Source of the DNA: Actinomycetota bacterium
GTDB taxonomy: Bacteria; Actinomycetota; CADDZG01; WHSQ01
Reading direction: 5' to 3'
Length of the DNA stretch: 38,913 bases
Assembly (NCBI GenBank): GCA_009380005.1
Contig: WHSQ01000005.1
Span: 1 to 38,913 of the forward strand
Made by a program: the position numbers and the translations under genes. A model generated the notes under the pieces. It searched no databases and was not told the origin of the DNA. It saw nothing but the letters and a program-made list of their open reading frames with translations. This document shows, in pieces, positions 1 to 8,607 of this stretch. Within the stretch, counting starts at the first letter, position 1; the number at the start of each line of letters is the position of its first letter.

Positions 1-173
1 GCAACATCAGAACGGCCTGTGGGGTGAACCATGGCCTGTGCGGCTCCAGGTCTTGCCTCGCGCTTGTTCGCGTCTTGCCGGTCGAGCTAGCCGACATCTG
101 CGACACTTCCGATCGGCACAGTCTCGCCCACGGGATGCTTGTCGGTGTCTGGGGGGCCCAACTGTCCCAAGTG
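1..173. other. Left edge of window, no gene recognised
   Basis: These bases lie downstream of the stop of the minus-strand GGDEF/HD-GYP gene. A short open frame on the plus strand runs from 24 into that gene, but its product resembles nothing I know and overlaps the real gene, so I do not call it. I see no clear terminator. Confidence 0.4.
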
Positions 174-2870
174 TTAGTGGCCCTGGGCGAAGGTCGGTTG
201 GGATCGGATTAGGCTAAGGAAGACCTCGACGATCTTGGGATCGAACTGGGTCCCGGCGCTCTGTTCGAGGCGGCGGCAGCCTTCCGATACGGGCATCCGC
301 TTGCGGTACGGCCGGTCCGTAGTCATCGCGTCGAAGGCGTCGCAGGTGAGGATGATGCGCGATTCGAGTGGTATCTCGTCGCCCTTCAAACCGTCGGGGT
401 ACCCGGTGCCGTCGTGATGCTCGTGACAATGTCTGACGATCGGCAGCACGTCCTCGAGGCGGCCGATCGGTCTGAGGATCTGCTCCCCCAGCTCGGGATG
501 CCTCTTCATGGCCTCGCGCTCCGCATCCGTGAGCGGCCCGGGCTTGAGCAGGATCTCGGATGAGATCCCGATCTTCCCGATGTCGTGGAACAGCGCACCC
601 AGCTCGAGACGTTTGAGGTCCTTGCCTTCGATACCGAGCGCGCGGCCCACGTCCAGACACATATCCGTGATCGAGCGAGCGTGGTCCGACGTGTATTCAT
701 CCTTCGCCTCGAGGGCGTTGGCGAGCGCTTCGACCGTCGAATAGAAGGTCTGCTCCAGGCTCTCGTAACTGATGGCGCTGTCGATCGCGAGTTTGGCCTG
801 ATTGGCGATCCCGACCAGCAGACGTTTCTTCCGGTCCGCATGGCCGTTCACCGCCGTCGGCGCGGCCACCAGGATGCCGAAGCGCGTCTCCGACCGTATC
901 GGAGCGACCCAGAAGGTCCCCGAGATCGAGACATCTCGACCGAGTATCTGATTCACCTCGCCGGAGTTCAGGATCAAAGGACGATCCGCCGGCAACATCC
1001 CGTAGAGCCGATCGGTCGGCACGCGGATCGACGCCATCTGGAGCCGTTGCAATTCGTCGTAGCCCGTGAGCGCCTCGACTCTGAGGTGACCCGAATCCGG
1101 CTCTTCCAACCAGACCGAGACCGTCTCGCTCGCCATCGTCTTCGACGTCTCCTGGATGATGCTGTCGAGGACCTCCTCCAGGCTCACGGCCGAAGCCAGC
1201 TCACCACTGACGTCCAAGAGGGCGTTGGCGACGGCCGCGCTGTCCTTGGCATTCTCGGCCTCGAGTCGCTGTGCCTCGTACAGGCGCGCGTTCTCGAGAG
1301 CCACCGATGCTTGTCCCGCCAGGACTTCCATCAAACGGACGTCGTCTTCGTCGAACTGGGCGACCCCCAGCTTGGAGATGACGATCGCACCGATGACGCG
1401 GGTGCCGTAATTCAGGGGAACAGCGACCATCGACTCCTCGATGTCTTCGGTGCCGGGTACCTCGACGGCGAATTCGCACTCGAGTGCGTTCGGAACTAGA
1501 AGCGACCGACCCGTCTCGGCGGCGTGGCCCGTGATGCCTTCACCGACGCCGACCGCCAAGATCTCCGGCGTCTCACCGTCATACGCCGAGAGCTCACCTC
1601 GGAACGCGATGGGGATGAGCATGTCTTCCTCACGGAGGTAGACACGGCAGTTGTGATAGTCGATGAGGGTTCTCAGCTCGTTCGCTATCGTCATGCCGAT
1701 CTGACGCACTTCGTTGAGACGGTTCAGCTTCCCGGCGAGACTTCGGAGCATCTTGAGATGCGAGATAGAGCGACCGTCACGGAGACCCCCGGGCTGCGAT
1801 GGGTCGTTCGCTTCGACCAGCACGTCGTTGGTGAACATGACGACCTGGTCCTTGCCGCGGCCCTTCGCCGTCAACATGGCCGTGTCTGCACTGCCCAGGA
1901 GCTCGCGCGCGTTCATGCCGTGCTCTGCACTCGACGCGATGCCTACGGAGATCGTTATCCGGCCCGCGGGGGAGAAGTCCGTCGTGGCGATCTTCTCGAG
2001 GAACCGGCTCGCGAAACCCATCGCATCGGCACCGTCCGAAGATGGAAGGACGACGGCAAACTCCTCACCTCCGATCCGGCACGGGATATCGAATTCCCGC
2101 ACGTTCGAAGAAAGCACCTCTGCGACGGTGGTCAAGACCTGATCCCCGGCCGCGTGTCCGTATACATCGTTCACTCGCTTGAAGTCGTCGATGTCGATCA
2201 CCAGCAAGGTCAACGGCTCGCGGTTGCGGCTGGCTCGATTGAGCTCTGCTCGGAGACGCTCGTGGAAGTATCGGTGATTGAAGAGTCCCGTCAGGGGGTC
2301 GGTGTTGGCCTGGCGTTCGAGCGAGTCACGGATGCTGGCGTTGTCGAGCGCGAGGGCCGCTGCGTCCGCGAAGCGTTTGACGATGTCGAACTCCGCCTCC
2401 GTGAAGCCGGCATCGTGACCGAGCCGGTACACATTCAACGCGCCGGTGATCGTCCCGCGCGCTTTCAGCGGAACCGAGATGAGCGCTTCGGGCTCCATCG
2501 GGGTGCCGGGGATGACGGCCGTCCTGGGATCGGCGTGGGCTTCGTTCGCCAGCACGGGCTCGCCCCGCTCCACCGCCCAGCCGGTGAGTCCGGTGCCGAT
2601 GGGGAAGGGACCGTTCATGATCTCGTCGGCGTAGGTGTCCATGGCCAGCAGCGGAACGATCAAGCCGCGGCCCCGGTCCACCTCGTAGACGGTGAGGGAG
2701 TCGTACGGGATCAGTTTCTTCAAGGTCGCAGCGACGCGATGCAGGAGCGCGTCGCTGCTCTGCTCCGATAGGAGCTCGTGGAAGATGTCCGCGAGATGTC
2801 GCAGATACTCGACCCGGCTCTCCAGATCCGAGACGTAGTCGCCCGCAACTAATGTTTGCTCAGGTGCCAC
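174..2870 (-). CDS. GAF-GGDEF-GAF-GAF-HD-GYP cyclic-di-GMP synthase/phosphodiesterase
   Basis: A soluble 898-residue multidomain signalling protein. Order: GAF (about 30-185), GGDEF (about 190-350), GAF (about 380-530), GAF-like (about 545-700), HD-GYP (about 705-890). The active-site loop reads GGEEF (267-271), preceded by an RxxD inhibitory site (R258 to D261, five residues before GGEEF), so the cyclase looks active and product-inhibited. The HD-GYP domain keeps HD (H762, D763) and GYP (823-825), consistent with cyclic-di-GMP hydrolysis. Known family chemistry predicts both synthesis and breakdown, with GAF domains as sensors; the net direction cannot be read from sequence. The GTG start at 2870 follows a gggggagg ribosome binding site by 3-4 nt. 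Leucine 7 is a rare TTA codon. No transmembrane segment is visible. A cyclic-di-GMP-I riboswitch near 32.3 kb is a possible downstream reader. Confidence 0.93.
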   Translation of the reverse strand: MAPEQTLVAGDYVSDLESRVEYLRHLADIFHELLSEQSSDALLHRVAATLKKLIPYDSLTVYEVDRGRGLIVPLLAMDTYADEIMNGPFPIGTGLTGWAVERGEPVLANEAHADPRTAVIPGTPMEPEALISVPLKARGTITGALNVYRLGHDAGFTEAEFDIVKRFADAAALALDNASIRDSLERQANTDPLTGLFNHRYFHERLRAELNRASRNREPLTLLVIDIDDFKRVNDVYGHAAGDQVLTTVAEVLSSNVREFDIPCRIGGEEFAVVLPSSDGADAMGFASRFLEKIATTDFSPAGRITISVGIASSAEHGMNARELLGSADTAMLTAKGRGKDQVVMFTNDVLVEANDPSQPGGLRDGRSISHLKMLRSLAGKLNRLNEVRQIGMTIANELRTLIDYHNCRVYLREEDMLIPIAFRGELSAYDGETPEILAVGVGEGITGHAAETGRSLLVPNALECEFAVEVPGTEDIEESMVAVPLNYGTRVIGAIVISKLGVAQFDEDDVRLMEVLAGQASVALENARLYEAQRLEAENAKDSAAVANALLDVSGELASAVSLEEVLDSIIQETSKTMASETVSVWLEEPDSGHLRVEALTGYDELQRLQMASIRVPTDRLYGMLPADRPLILNSGEVNQILGRDVSISGTFWVAPIRSETRFGILVAAPTAVNGHADRKKRLLVGIANQAKLAIDSAISYESLEQTFYSTVEALANALEAKDEYTSDHARSITDMCLDVGRALGIEGKDLKRLELGALFHDIGKIGISSEILLKPGPLTDAEREAMKRHPELGEQILRPIGRLEDVLPIVRHCHEHHDGTGYPDGLKGDEIPLESRIILTCDAFDAMTTDRPYRKRMPVSEGCRRLEQSAGTQFDPKIVEVFLSLIRSQPTFAQGH

Positions 2871-3034
2871 CGGCCTCCCCCGGTTTCATCGGCTATACCT
2901 GAGTATCGGCCGGGCACGGGCCGGGTTGAAGCCCGAAGCCAAACTGGCACAACCTGGAAGACGGCGGGGATGAGGTACCCGGAGACGAGAGCCGGTCGCC
3001 GAGTGGGCAGCAGCGGGTTGTCCGGTAGCGTTCG

Positions 3035-3040
3035 GATAAT
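3035..3040 (+). promoter_or_regulatory. -10 box of a likely leaderless promoter
   Basis: GATAAT lies 7 nt before the ATG at 3048, and there is no Shine-Dalgarno sequence in between. This spacing puts the transcription start at or next to the start codon. A TTGTCC at 3018 is too close to serve as a -35 box. Confidence 0.4.
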
Positions 3041-3047
3041 CGTGACC

Positions 3048-3338
3048 ATGGAAGTGACCGAAGCCGCCGCAGACGTGCTTAGGCGAGCGATGCAGCTCGG
3101 CAACGTGGACGCGTCCGTGGGAGGCATCCGCCTTCGCAGCGCCCGGGGCCTGGGCGGGGGCCTCGGTATCCAGGTCGAACTGGCCGACGGACCCCTGGAA
3201 GGGGAACGGGTGGTAGAGACGGCCGGCCTGAGGCTATTCGTCGATGCCGGATCGATCGGGACGATGCGGCATCCGATCGTGACGCTCGACCCACAACACG
3301 ACACCATCGCGGTGCGTGAGCGGGACGACGCCGATTAG
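3048..3338 (+). CDS. HesB/IscA-like protein lacking cluster-binding cysteines
   Basis: A 96-residue protein starting MEVTEAAADVLRRA, the usual opening of the HesB/IscA (iron-sulfur biosynthesis) fold, with FVDAGS in the middle where the family has its conserved strand. A-type carriers hold iron or a cluster with three cysteines, one central and a C-terminal CxC; this protein has no cysteine at all. It is therefore probably a structural relative rather than a cluster carrier, as in other cysteine-free HesB-like proteins of actinobacteria. The reading frame is open upstream to 2856, but similarity begins at the ATG at 3048, which also sits 7 nt after a -10-like GATAAT. It stands alone, divergent from the cyclic-di-GMP gene and 73 bp before acylphosphatase. 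The fold assignment is by eye. Confidence 0.7.
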   Translation: MEVTEAAADVLRRAMQLGNVDASVGGIRLRSARGLGGGLGIQVELADGPLEGERVVETAGLRLFVDAGSIGTMRHPIVTLDPQHDTIAVRERDDAD

Positions 3339-3411
3339 ATCACTCCCGACTACCTGGAGAGAGGATGAATCCGTTCGGGATCCCGCCGTCTCAGATCGTG
3401 ACAGGTCCGTG

Positions 3412-3681
3412 ATGGCCGTCAGACGCCGGGTGCTCGTATCCGGGCGTGTTCAGGGCGTCTTCTTCCGGGAGGCCTGCCGCCGCAGGGCCGAAGGCGAGGG
3501 CGTGGCGGGTGCGATCCGAAATCTCCCCGACGGAAGGGTCGAAGCATCCTTCGAGGGCGATCCCGACGCGGTCCGGCGCCTCGTCGTTTGGTGCCGCTCC
3601 GGGCCCCCATCGGCGACGGTGGAGGAGCTCGAAGAGATCGAGGAGGATCCGATCGGAGAGACCGGCTTCCGGGTCCTCTAG
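3412..3681 (+). CDS. acyP: Acylphosphatase
   Basis: An 89-residue protein, typical length for acylphosphatase, which hydrolyses the carboxyl-phosphate bond of acyl phosphates in the cytoplasm. The signature VSGRVQGVFFR is present and carries the phosphate-binding arginine; the catalytic asparagine is in RNLPDG. The C-terminus ETGFRVL also matches the family. The frame is open from 3316, but the upstream part has no family similarity, so the ATG at 3412 is preferred; a GTG directly before it (3409) is an alternative. It is convergent with the aldehyde dehydrogenase, whose stop lies only 5 bp away. Confidence 0.93.
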   Translation: MAVRRRVLVSGRVQGVFFREACRRRAEGEGVAGAIRNLPDGRVEASFEGDPDAVRRLVVWCRSGPPSATVEELEEIEEDPIGETGFRVL

Positions 3682-3686
3682 CCTCG

Positions 3687-5168
3687 CTACTTCAGGTTCA
3701 CCCAGACGGACTTCGTCTGCGTGTAGGACTCCAGCGATTCCTTTCCCAGCTCGCGTCCGAAGCCGGACTGTTTGTATCCGCCATAGCCGACGGCCGAGTC
3801 GTAGAGACCGTAGGTGTTGACCCACACGGTCCCCGCCCTGATCCCCCGGGCGACGCGGTGCGCCTTGGAGATGTCCCTCGTCCATACGGCGGCGGCGAGA
3901 CCGTATATCGAATCGTTCGCGGTCCGGATGGCTTCTTCGACGTCATCCACGCGGATCACCGCCGCGACCGGCCCGAAGACCTCCTCCTGGGCGATCCGCA
4001 TGTCGTTGCTGACGTTCGCGAAGACGGTGGGCTGCACGAAGTAGCCGTCGCCTAGATCCGTCGGTCGCTCGCCGCCGGTCACGAGCTCCGCACCCTCGGC
4101 GCGGGCGATCTCGATGTAGCCGGTCACCCGCTCCATCTGTTGTTCCGAGATCAGTGGACCCATCCCGGTACCTTCCTCGAAGGGATCCCCGACCTTCATC
4201 GTCCCGGTTGCGTCGACCAGAGACTCGATGAAGCTATCGTGCACGTCGTTCTCCACGAGGATCCGCGTACCGGCCGTGCACACCTGACCGGCGTTCATGA
4301 ACACCCCGATCATGGAACCCTTCGAAGCGCGTCGCAGATCGGCGTCAGAGAAGACGATGTTCGGCGACTTGCCGCCGAGCTCCAACATCACGCGCTTCAG
4401 GTTGCCCTCGGACGCGTGGAGGATCTTGCGGCCGACCTCGGTAGAACCCGTGAATGCGATCTTGTCGACGTCATGGTGCTGGGCCAGAGCCTGTCCGGCT
4501 TCATCACCGAAACCCGTCACGACGTTTACGACGCCGTCCGGTACACCTGCCTCGAGGCAAAGTTCCGCGAAGCGGATGGCGGTGAGTGGCGTCTGTTCGG
4601 CCGGTTTCAGCACGATCGTGTTGCCGCACGCCAGGGCCGGAGCCACCTTCCGAACGGCCATGATCAGCGGGAAGTTCCAGGGGATGATCCCGCCCACAAC
4701 GCCCAGCGGTTCCCGCAGCGAATAGACGAATAGATCGTCCGCGCTGGGGGTTGTATCGCCGAAGATCTTGGTCGGCCACCCGGAGTAGTACCGGAGATGG
4801 TCCGCGCTGGTCCACACCTCGGCGCTCGCCTGCGTCAAAGGCTTGCCCCCGTCCAGGGCCTCGAGCTGCGTGAGCTCGTTCATGTTCCGCTTCAACAGGT
4901 CGGCCAGCTTGATGAGGATCTCGGTGCGTTTCCCCGGACGCAGTCCGGTCCAGCGCCGGTCGTCGAAAGCCTGGCGTGCGGCCGCGACGGCTACATCGAC
5001 GTCGGCCGCATCCGCACGTGGGACCTCGCAGATGACCTTCCCGGTCGCCGGGTTGATCGCTTCGAACGTGCCGTCGGAGACCGCTCCGGCGCTCTTGCCG
5101 CCGATCACCATCTTGGGTGGGCCCTCGAGGAACTTCGTGACCTCGGCGAGTATCTCTACCTGCGGCAT
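3687..5168 (-). CDS. NAD(P)-dependent aldehyde dehydrogenase
   Basis: A 493-residue enzyme of the aldehyde dehydrogenase superfamily, oxidising an aldehyde to a carboxylate with NAD(P). The cofactor region (IPWNFP, N165; K188; FTGSTEVG), general base E263 in LELGGKSPN and nucleophile C297 in GQVCTAGTR are all present, so it should be active. Full-length similarity is to the betaine-aldehyde/ALDH1-like branch; the substrate cannot be named. Two ATG codons are adjacent (5171 and 5168) after AGGAGG; the second has the better 5-nt spacing and is used. The reading frame stays open to 5714, but that extension lies inside pheA and is a shadow. It is downstream of pheA in the same direction with a 46-bp gap and may be co-transcribed. 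Confidence 0.92.
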   Translation of the reverse strand: MPQVEILAEVTKFLEGPPKMVIGGKSAGAVSDGTFEAINPATGKVICEVPRADAADVDVAVAAARQAFDDRRWTGLRPGKRTEILIKLADLLKRNMNELTQLEALDGGKPLTQASAEVWTSADHLRYYSGWPTKIFGDTTPSADDLFVYSLREPLGVVGGIIPWNFPLIMAVRKVAPALACGNTIVLKPAEQTPLTAIRFAELCLEAGVPDGVVNVVTGFGDEAGQALAQHHDVDKIAFTGSTEVGRKILHASEGNLKRVMLELGGKSPNIVFSDADLRRASKGSMIGVFMNAGQVCTAGTRILVENDVHDSFIESLVDATGTMKVGDPFEEGTGMGPLISEQQMERVTGYIEIARAEGAELVTGGERPTDLGDGYFVQPTVFANVSNDMRIAQEEVFGPVAAVIRVDDVEEAIRTANDSIYGLAAAVWTRDISKAHRVARGIRAGTVWVNTYGLYDSAVGYGGYKQSGFGRELGKESLESYTQTKSVWVNLK

Positions 5169-5214
5169 CATCGCCTCCTGAGGAATCTCTTCGGGATGGG
5201 CGAGCCTATCCGCG

Positions 5215-6039
5215 TCACCGGGTGAGCCCGGAGGCGTAACTCCCCAGCAGACGGGTGAACGTCGCGTGCTCGCTGACCTCGGAGAGCGCCTCCACCATGG
5301 CGGGGGCTTCGGCGGGGGCTTCGACGTCGGCGTAGAACACGTACTCCCATGGTCGACCCGGTCGGGGCCGCGACTCGAGCTTCGACAGGCTGAGATGCCG
5401 TTCCGCGAACGCACCGATGCAGCGATACAGCGACCCGGCGACGTGGCCCACGCCGAAGACGAGCGAGGACTTGGTCGGGTCCCCCAGCGGTTCCGGATCA
5501 CGGGACAGCACCCCGAACCGGGTGTAGTTGTCGGGGTAGTTCTGGATCCGTTCCGCGAGCACGCCCAAGCCGTAGAGGTCGGCTGCGCGCCGAGACGCGA
5601 TGGCGGCCGTCCGTTCGAGCTTCTCATCGACGATCCGCCTGGCCGCGCCGGCGGTGTCGTACTCGGCCACGACGCGCACGCCGAGCACCGCGAGGAACTC
5701 CTCACACTGGGCAACGGCCTGAGGATGCGAGATGACCTCTCCCAGGTCGTCGATCGAGGTCCCGGCCAACGCCAGCAGGCAATGATCTACCCGCACGACC
5801 GTTTCACCGGTCAGGTGAAGGCCGTGCCGAAGGAAGAGGTCGTACGTCTCGTTGATGCTGCCGGCCTGCGAGTTGTCCATCGGCACCAAGCCAACATCGA
5901 CGCGACCGACCTCGACCGCCTCGAAGACCTTCCGGATCGACGGGAGCGGCCGCAGATCGGCATCGGGGAAGAGAGCGAGCGTGCCCTCCTCCGAGTAAGA
6001 CCCGGGTTCACCCTGGTAGGCGACGATCGCGGGACTCAC
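5215..6039 (-). CDS. pheA: Prephenate dehydratase
   Basis: A 274-residue monofunctional prephenate dehydratase, converting prephenate to phenylpyruvate in phenylalanine synthesis. The N-terminal catalytic domain shows YQGEPGSYSEE, DNSQAGSINETYDLF and the essential TRF in NYTRFGVLSR. The C-terminal ACT domain (about 195-274) contains the ESRP motif that binds phenylalanine for feedback inhibition. There is no chorismate mutase domain. The start is GTG at 6039, preceded by GGGAGG at 7-nt spacing; its GTGA overlaps the stop of the ABC1 kinase gene by 4 nt, so translation of the two is probably coupled. No functional link between ABC1 kinases and PheA is known to me. Confidence 0.95.
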   Translation of the reverse strand: MSPAIVAYQGEPGSYSEEGTLALFPDADLRPLPSIRKVFEAVEVGRVDVGLVPMDNSQAGSINETYDLFLRHGLHLTGETVVRVDHCLLALAGTSIDDLGEVISHPQAVAQCEEFLAVLGVRVVAEYDTAGAARRIVDEKLERTAAIASRRAADLYGLGVLAERIQNYPDNYTRFGVLSRDPEPLGDPTKSSLVFGVGHVAGSLYRCIGAFAERHLSLSKLESRPRPGRPWEYVFYADVEAPAEAPAMVEALSEVSEHATFTRLLGSYASGLTR

Positions 6040-7484
6040 CGGTCGACCTCCCGCCGATCCAGTATCGGTGCGTGCTCCGGGTGCACGCGGGCAAGCCACT
6101 CCTGCTCTTCCTTGCCGATCTCCGTCAGGGACGGCTCCCCGAACCACATCTCCCGACCCATCGCCTGCCAGTTGGCCATCGCCTCCAACCGCCCGAGCAA
6201 CGATGCGAGGCCGAAGGACATCCGGTTGAAGGTGATGAAGACGCCGGGCACTCCCAGCTTGCGGAGCGTCTGGAACGCCTGCGAGCGTGGATCGAACCCT
6301 GCGGCCGCGATCTTCTGGACGAGCACCGCATCGAACTGGAACGGCCGATCTTCCAGTACGGGCATATTGATCATCTGGAGGTGCTCCCACAGGTCGCCGA
6401 TGTCGGGAGTCGTTCGTTTCAACACGTTCAGGGCCTCGAGAGCGCGTCTGGCGCGCTCTCTGTCATGAGCGATCAGCGACAGGATGATCTCGATCATCTG
6501 GCGGACGATCCTGGTCTCGACCTCTCGCACCAAGCCGAAGTCGAGGAACGCCACCCTGCCGTCGGGTAGCAGTTTGTAGTTACCAGGGTGAGGATCGGCC
6601 GAGAAGATACCGAATCGATTGAAACCGCCGTAGAAGAACCGGAACAATATCTCGCCGAGCCGATCCCTGGCTTCCGGCTCCCAGTCGAATGCGCTCAGGA
6701 AGGGCTCCCCCTCGATGTACTCCTGGGTGATGACGCGCGTGCGACAGAAGTCCGGATAGACCGCCGGGATGACGATGTACGGATGATCTTCGAAGATCGA
6801 AGCGAATCGCGCCTGGTTCCGAGTCTCGCGCTCGTAGTCGAGCTCCTCCAGGACGCGGTCGCGGATCTCACGCGCCACTTCGCTGGGATCCAGGTTGGGA
6901 GCGATCGCCACGGCAAGTTTCGTCATCGCGGTCACGTTCTTGAGATCGGATCTCACCGCGTCGTCCACGCCGGGATACTGGACCTTGACGGCGACCTGTT
7001 CGCCCGTCTTCAAACGCGCTCTGTGAACCTGCCCGATGGAAGCAGAGGCGATGGCATCGTCCTCGAAGTCGTCGAACACCTCCGGGACGGGGCGACCGAA
7101 CTCTCCCTCGATGACCCGTCTGGAGAGCTCCGGATCCATCGGAGGAGCGGAGTTCTGCAGCATCGTCAGGGCGTCCTTGTAGGTGCCGAGATAGTCCGTC
7201 GGGGCACTGAATTCGTAGAACGAGGCCAGCTGCCCGAGCTTCATCGCGGCACCCTTCATCTCGCCTAGCATCTCGACCAGCTGCTCGGCCGTCTTGTTGT
7301 GGAAGCCCTCGACGAATTCCCCCGCCCGCTCGGGGGCGGCGAAGGAGCGAGCTCGGGTGCCGACGAAACGCAGGGTCGCCTTACCGGTCTGACCGGCCAG
7401 GCGGGCACCACGCTGCATCCACCCGGTTGGGATGGCGGCGCGGTCGAGATCCTTGCGACGGCTCGAGGGACCCTTATCGCTCAT
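6036..7484 (-). CDS. ABC1/UbiB-family atypical kinase
   Basis: A 482-residue member of the ABC1/ADCK/UbiB protein kinase-like family. Family marks are MKLGQLASF (the KxGQ segment, about 82-90), the alanine-rich nucleotide loop ASASIGQVH, the invariant lysine in VAVKVQYPGV, DPHPGN in the catalytic loop and LDFG at the metal site. Members act as ATPases or kinases that support isoprenoid quinone metabolism, but actinobacterial relatives are mostly uncharacterised. The N-terminus has a basic stretch and no signal peptide. It is the first gene of a minus-strand group with pheA (4-nt GTGA overlap) and aldehyde dehydrogenase. It is divergent from the M28 peptidase gene, with 83 bp between starts. 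Confidence 0.9.
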   Translation of the reverse strand: MSDKGPSSRRKDLDRAAIPTGWMQRGARLAGQTGKATLRFVGTRARSFAAPERAGEFVEGFHNKTAEQLVEMLGEMKGAAMKLGQLASFYEFSAPTDYLGTYKDALTMLQNSAPPMDPELSRRVIEGEFGRPVPEVFDDFEDDAIASASIGQVHRARLKTGEQVAVKVQYPGVDDAVRSDLKNVTAMTKLAVAIAPNLDPSEVAREIRDRVLEELDYERETRNQARFASIFEDHPYIVIPAVYPDFCRTRVITQEYIEGEPFLSAFDWEPEARDRLGEILFRFFYGGFNRFGIFSADPHPGNYKLLPDGRVAFLDFGLVREVETRIVRQMIEIILSLIAHDRERARRALEALNVLKRTTPDIGDLWEHLQMINMPVLEDRPFQFDAVLVQKIAAAGFDPRSQAFQTLRKLGVPGVFITFNRMSFGLASLLGRLEAMANWQAMGREMWFGEPSLTEIGKEEQEWLARVHPEHAPILDRREVDR

Positions 7485-7555
7485 CGCCTAACTCTAAGGG
7501 CACCCGGGAAGAGGCCATCGGGCGGGCGTGCCTCGACCTCACGATGCCCCGCCAC

Positions 7556-7561
7556 TATGGT
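7556..7561 (+). promoter_or_regulatory. -10 box of a likely leaderless promoter
   Basis: TATGGT is followed after 6 nt by the ATG of the M28 peptidase gene at 7568, and no Shine-Dalgarno sequence is visible. The arrangement matches several other genes in this window. Confidence 0.4.
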
Positions 7562-7567
7562 CGAGCC

Positions 7568-8554
7568 ATGACCGGAAGCGCTCGGGTGGTGTTGGCGCTG
7601 CTCCTCGCGGCAAGCCTATCGGCGGCCTGCTCGGAGCCCCATCCTTCTCTCGGTGCAGGTAACGGCCGCAACCCTCCGGAAATGACCGAAGCCGCAGTAG
7701 CGCCGGACGACGGAGACGGATCGGACGAGCTGATGGCGTCCGGTGCCGCGGGAGGACTGGCCCGCTTCTCCCGTTACCGCGCCATGAAGACCGTTCGCAA
7801 ACTCGCCGAAGACATCGGCGTCAGGGTGCGGACCACACGCAACGAAACGAGGGCTGCTCGATACCTGGCCGGCCGGTTCAGAGCGTTTGGTTACGAGGTC
7901 AAGGTTCGGCGGTTCGAGGTCGACGGAGCCATCTCCCGCAACGTGATCGCCACCCGGTCCGATGCGATCAGGTTCCCGTTCGTTCTCGGTGGTCACATGG
8001 ATACGGTTCCCAGGGCACCTGGAGCCAACGACAACGCATCGGGAGTAGCCGTCGTCCTCGAGGTGGCCCGCCTGCTCAAGGACGATCCGAGAGGACGTTT
8101 CTTTCGCTTCGTCGCATTCGGATCCGAGGAGTACGGCAAGAACGGCAAACATCATGTTGGATCCCAGGTGATGGTGAACCGCATGACGCGACGCGCGCGC
8201 AGGAGAACACCGGGGATGCTGTCGGTCGACATGATCGCGGACGGTCGACCCTTGATCGCGGGCTACTCCGGATTCGCTTCCGGCGTGGTTGCCCGCGACG
8301 TGTACCGGAAGCTCGACCGGGCCGGTATCGGCGTGACGTTCCGAGTGTTGTGCGACTGCTCGGACCATGGACCGTTCGAGCGAAGAGGGATCCCTGCCGC
8401 GTTCCTGTGGAGCGGTGACGAGCCCAACTACCACGACCCCAGCGACACGGTGGAGAACATGTCGGTGAAGGACCTGGCCCGGACGGGGCGGGGCGTCCGG
8501 GCCTACGTAAGGAGCTTCAACAGGGCCCTGATCCGCCGCTACCGGCGCCATTAG
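7568..8554 (+). CDS. M28-family metallopeptidase, lipoprotein
   Basis: A 328-residue zinc metallopeptidase of the M28 (aminopeptidase Y/S) type. The N-terminus has a hydrophobic segment ending in SAAC, a lipobox, so the protein is probably anchored outside the membrane with its domain in the wall space. Zinc-ligand and catalytic segments are visible: GGHMDTV, the bridging aspartate in GANDNASG, the glutamate pair in GSEEYG, an aspartate in SVDMIADG and the last histidine in NYHDPSDT. Substrates of the family are peptides or short aminoacyl compounds; none can be named here. The frame extends upstream to 7427, but the signal sequence fixes the start at the ATG at 7568. It is followed 53 bp later by the LysM gene. 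Confidence 0.9.
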   Translation: MTGSARVVLALLLAASLSAACSEPHPSLGAGNGRNPPEMTEAAVAPDDGDGSDELMASGAAGGLARFSRYRAMKTVRKLAEDIGVRVRTTRNETRAARYLAGRFRAFGYEVKVRRFEVDGAISRNVIATRSDAIRFPFVLGGHMDTVPRAPGANDNASGVAVVLEVARLLKDDPRGRFFRFVAFGSEEYGKNGKHHVGSQVMVNRMTRRARRRTPGMLSVDMIADGRPLIAGYSGFASGVVARDVYRKLDRAGIGVTFRVLCDCSDHGPFERRGIPAAFLWSGDEPNYHDPSDTVENMSVKDLARTGRGVRAYVRSFNRALIRRYRRH

Positions 8555-8607
8555 CCAACTGACGCCGAGTTTCGCGATTTCGGGCTAGGCTTCCACGAAG
8601 GGACGAA

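Noticed and set aside
585-2771. Long plus-strand open frames opposite the GGDEF/HD-GYP gene
   Set aside because: They are antisense to a fully recognisable multidomain gene, show no family likeness and have arginine-rich composition typical of shadows in GC-rich DNA.
5169-5714. Upstream extension of the aldehyde dehydrogenase frame to 5714
   Set aside because: It lies inside pheA in another frame; the aldehyde dehydrogenase has AGGAGG just before 5168-5171 and normal family length from there.
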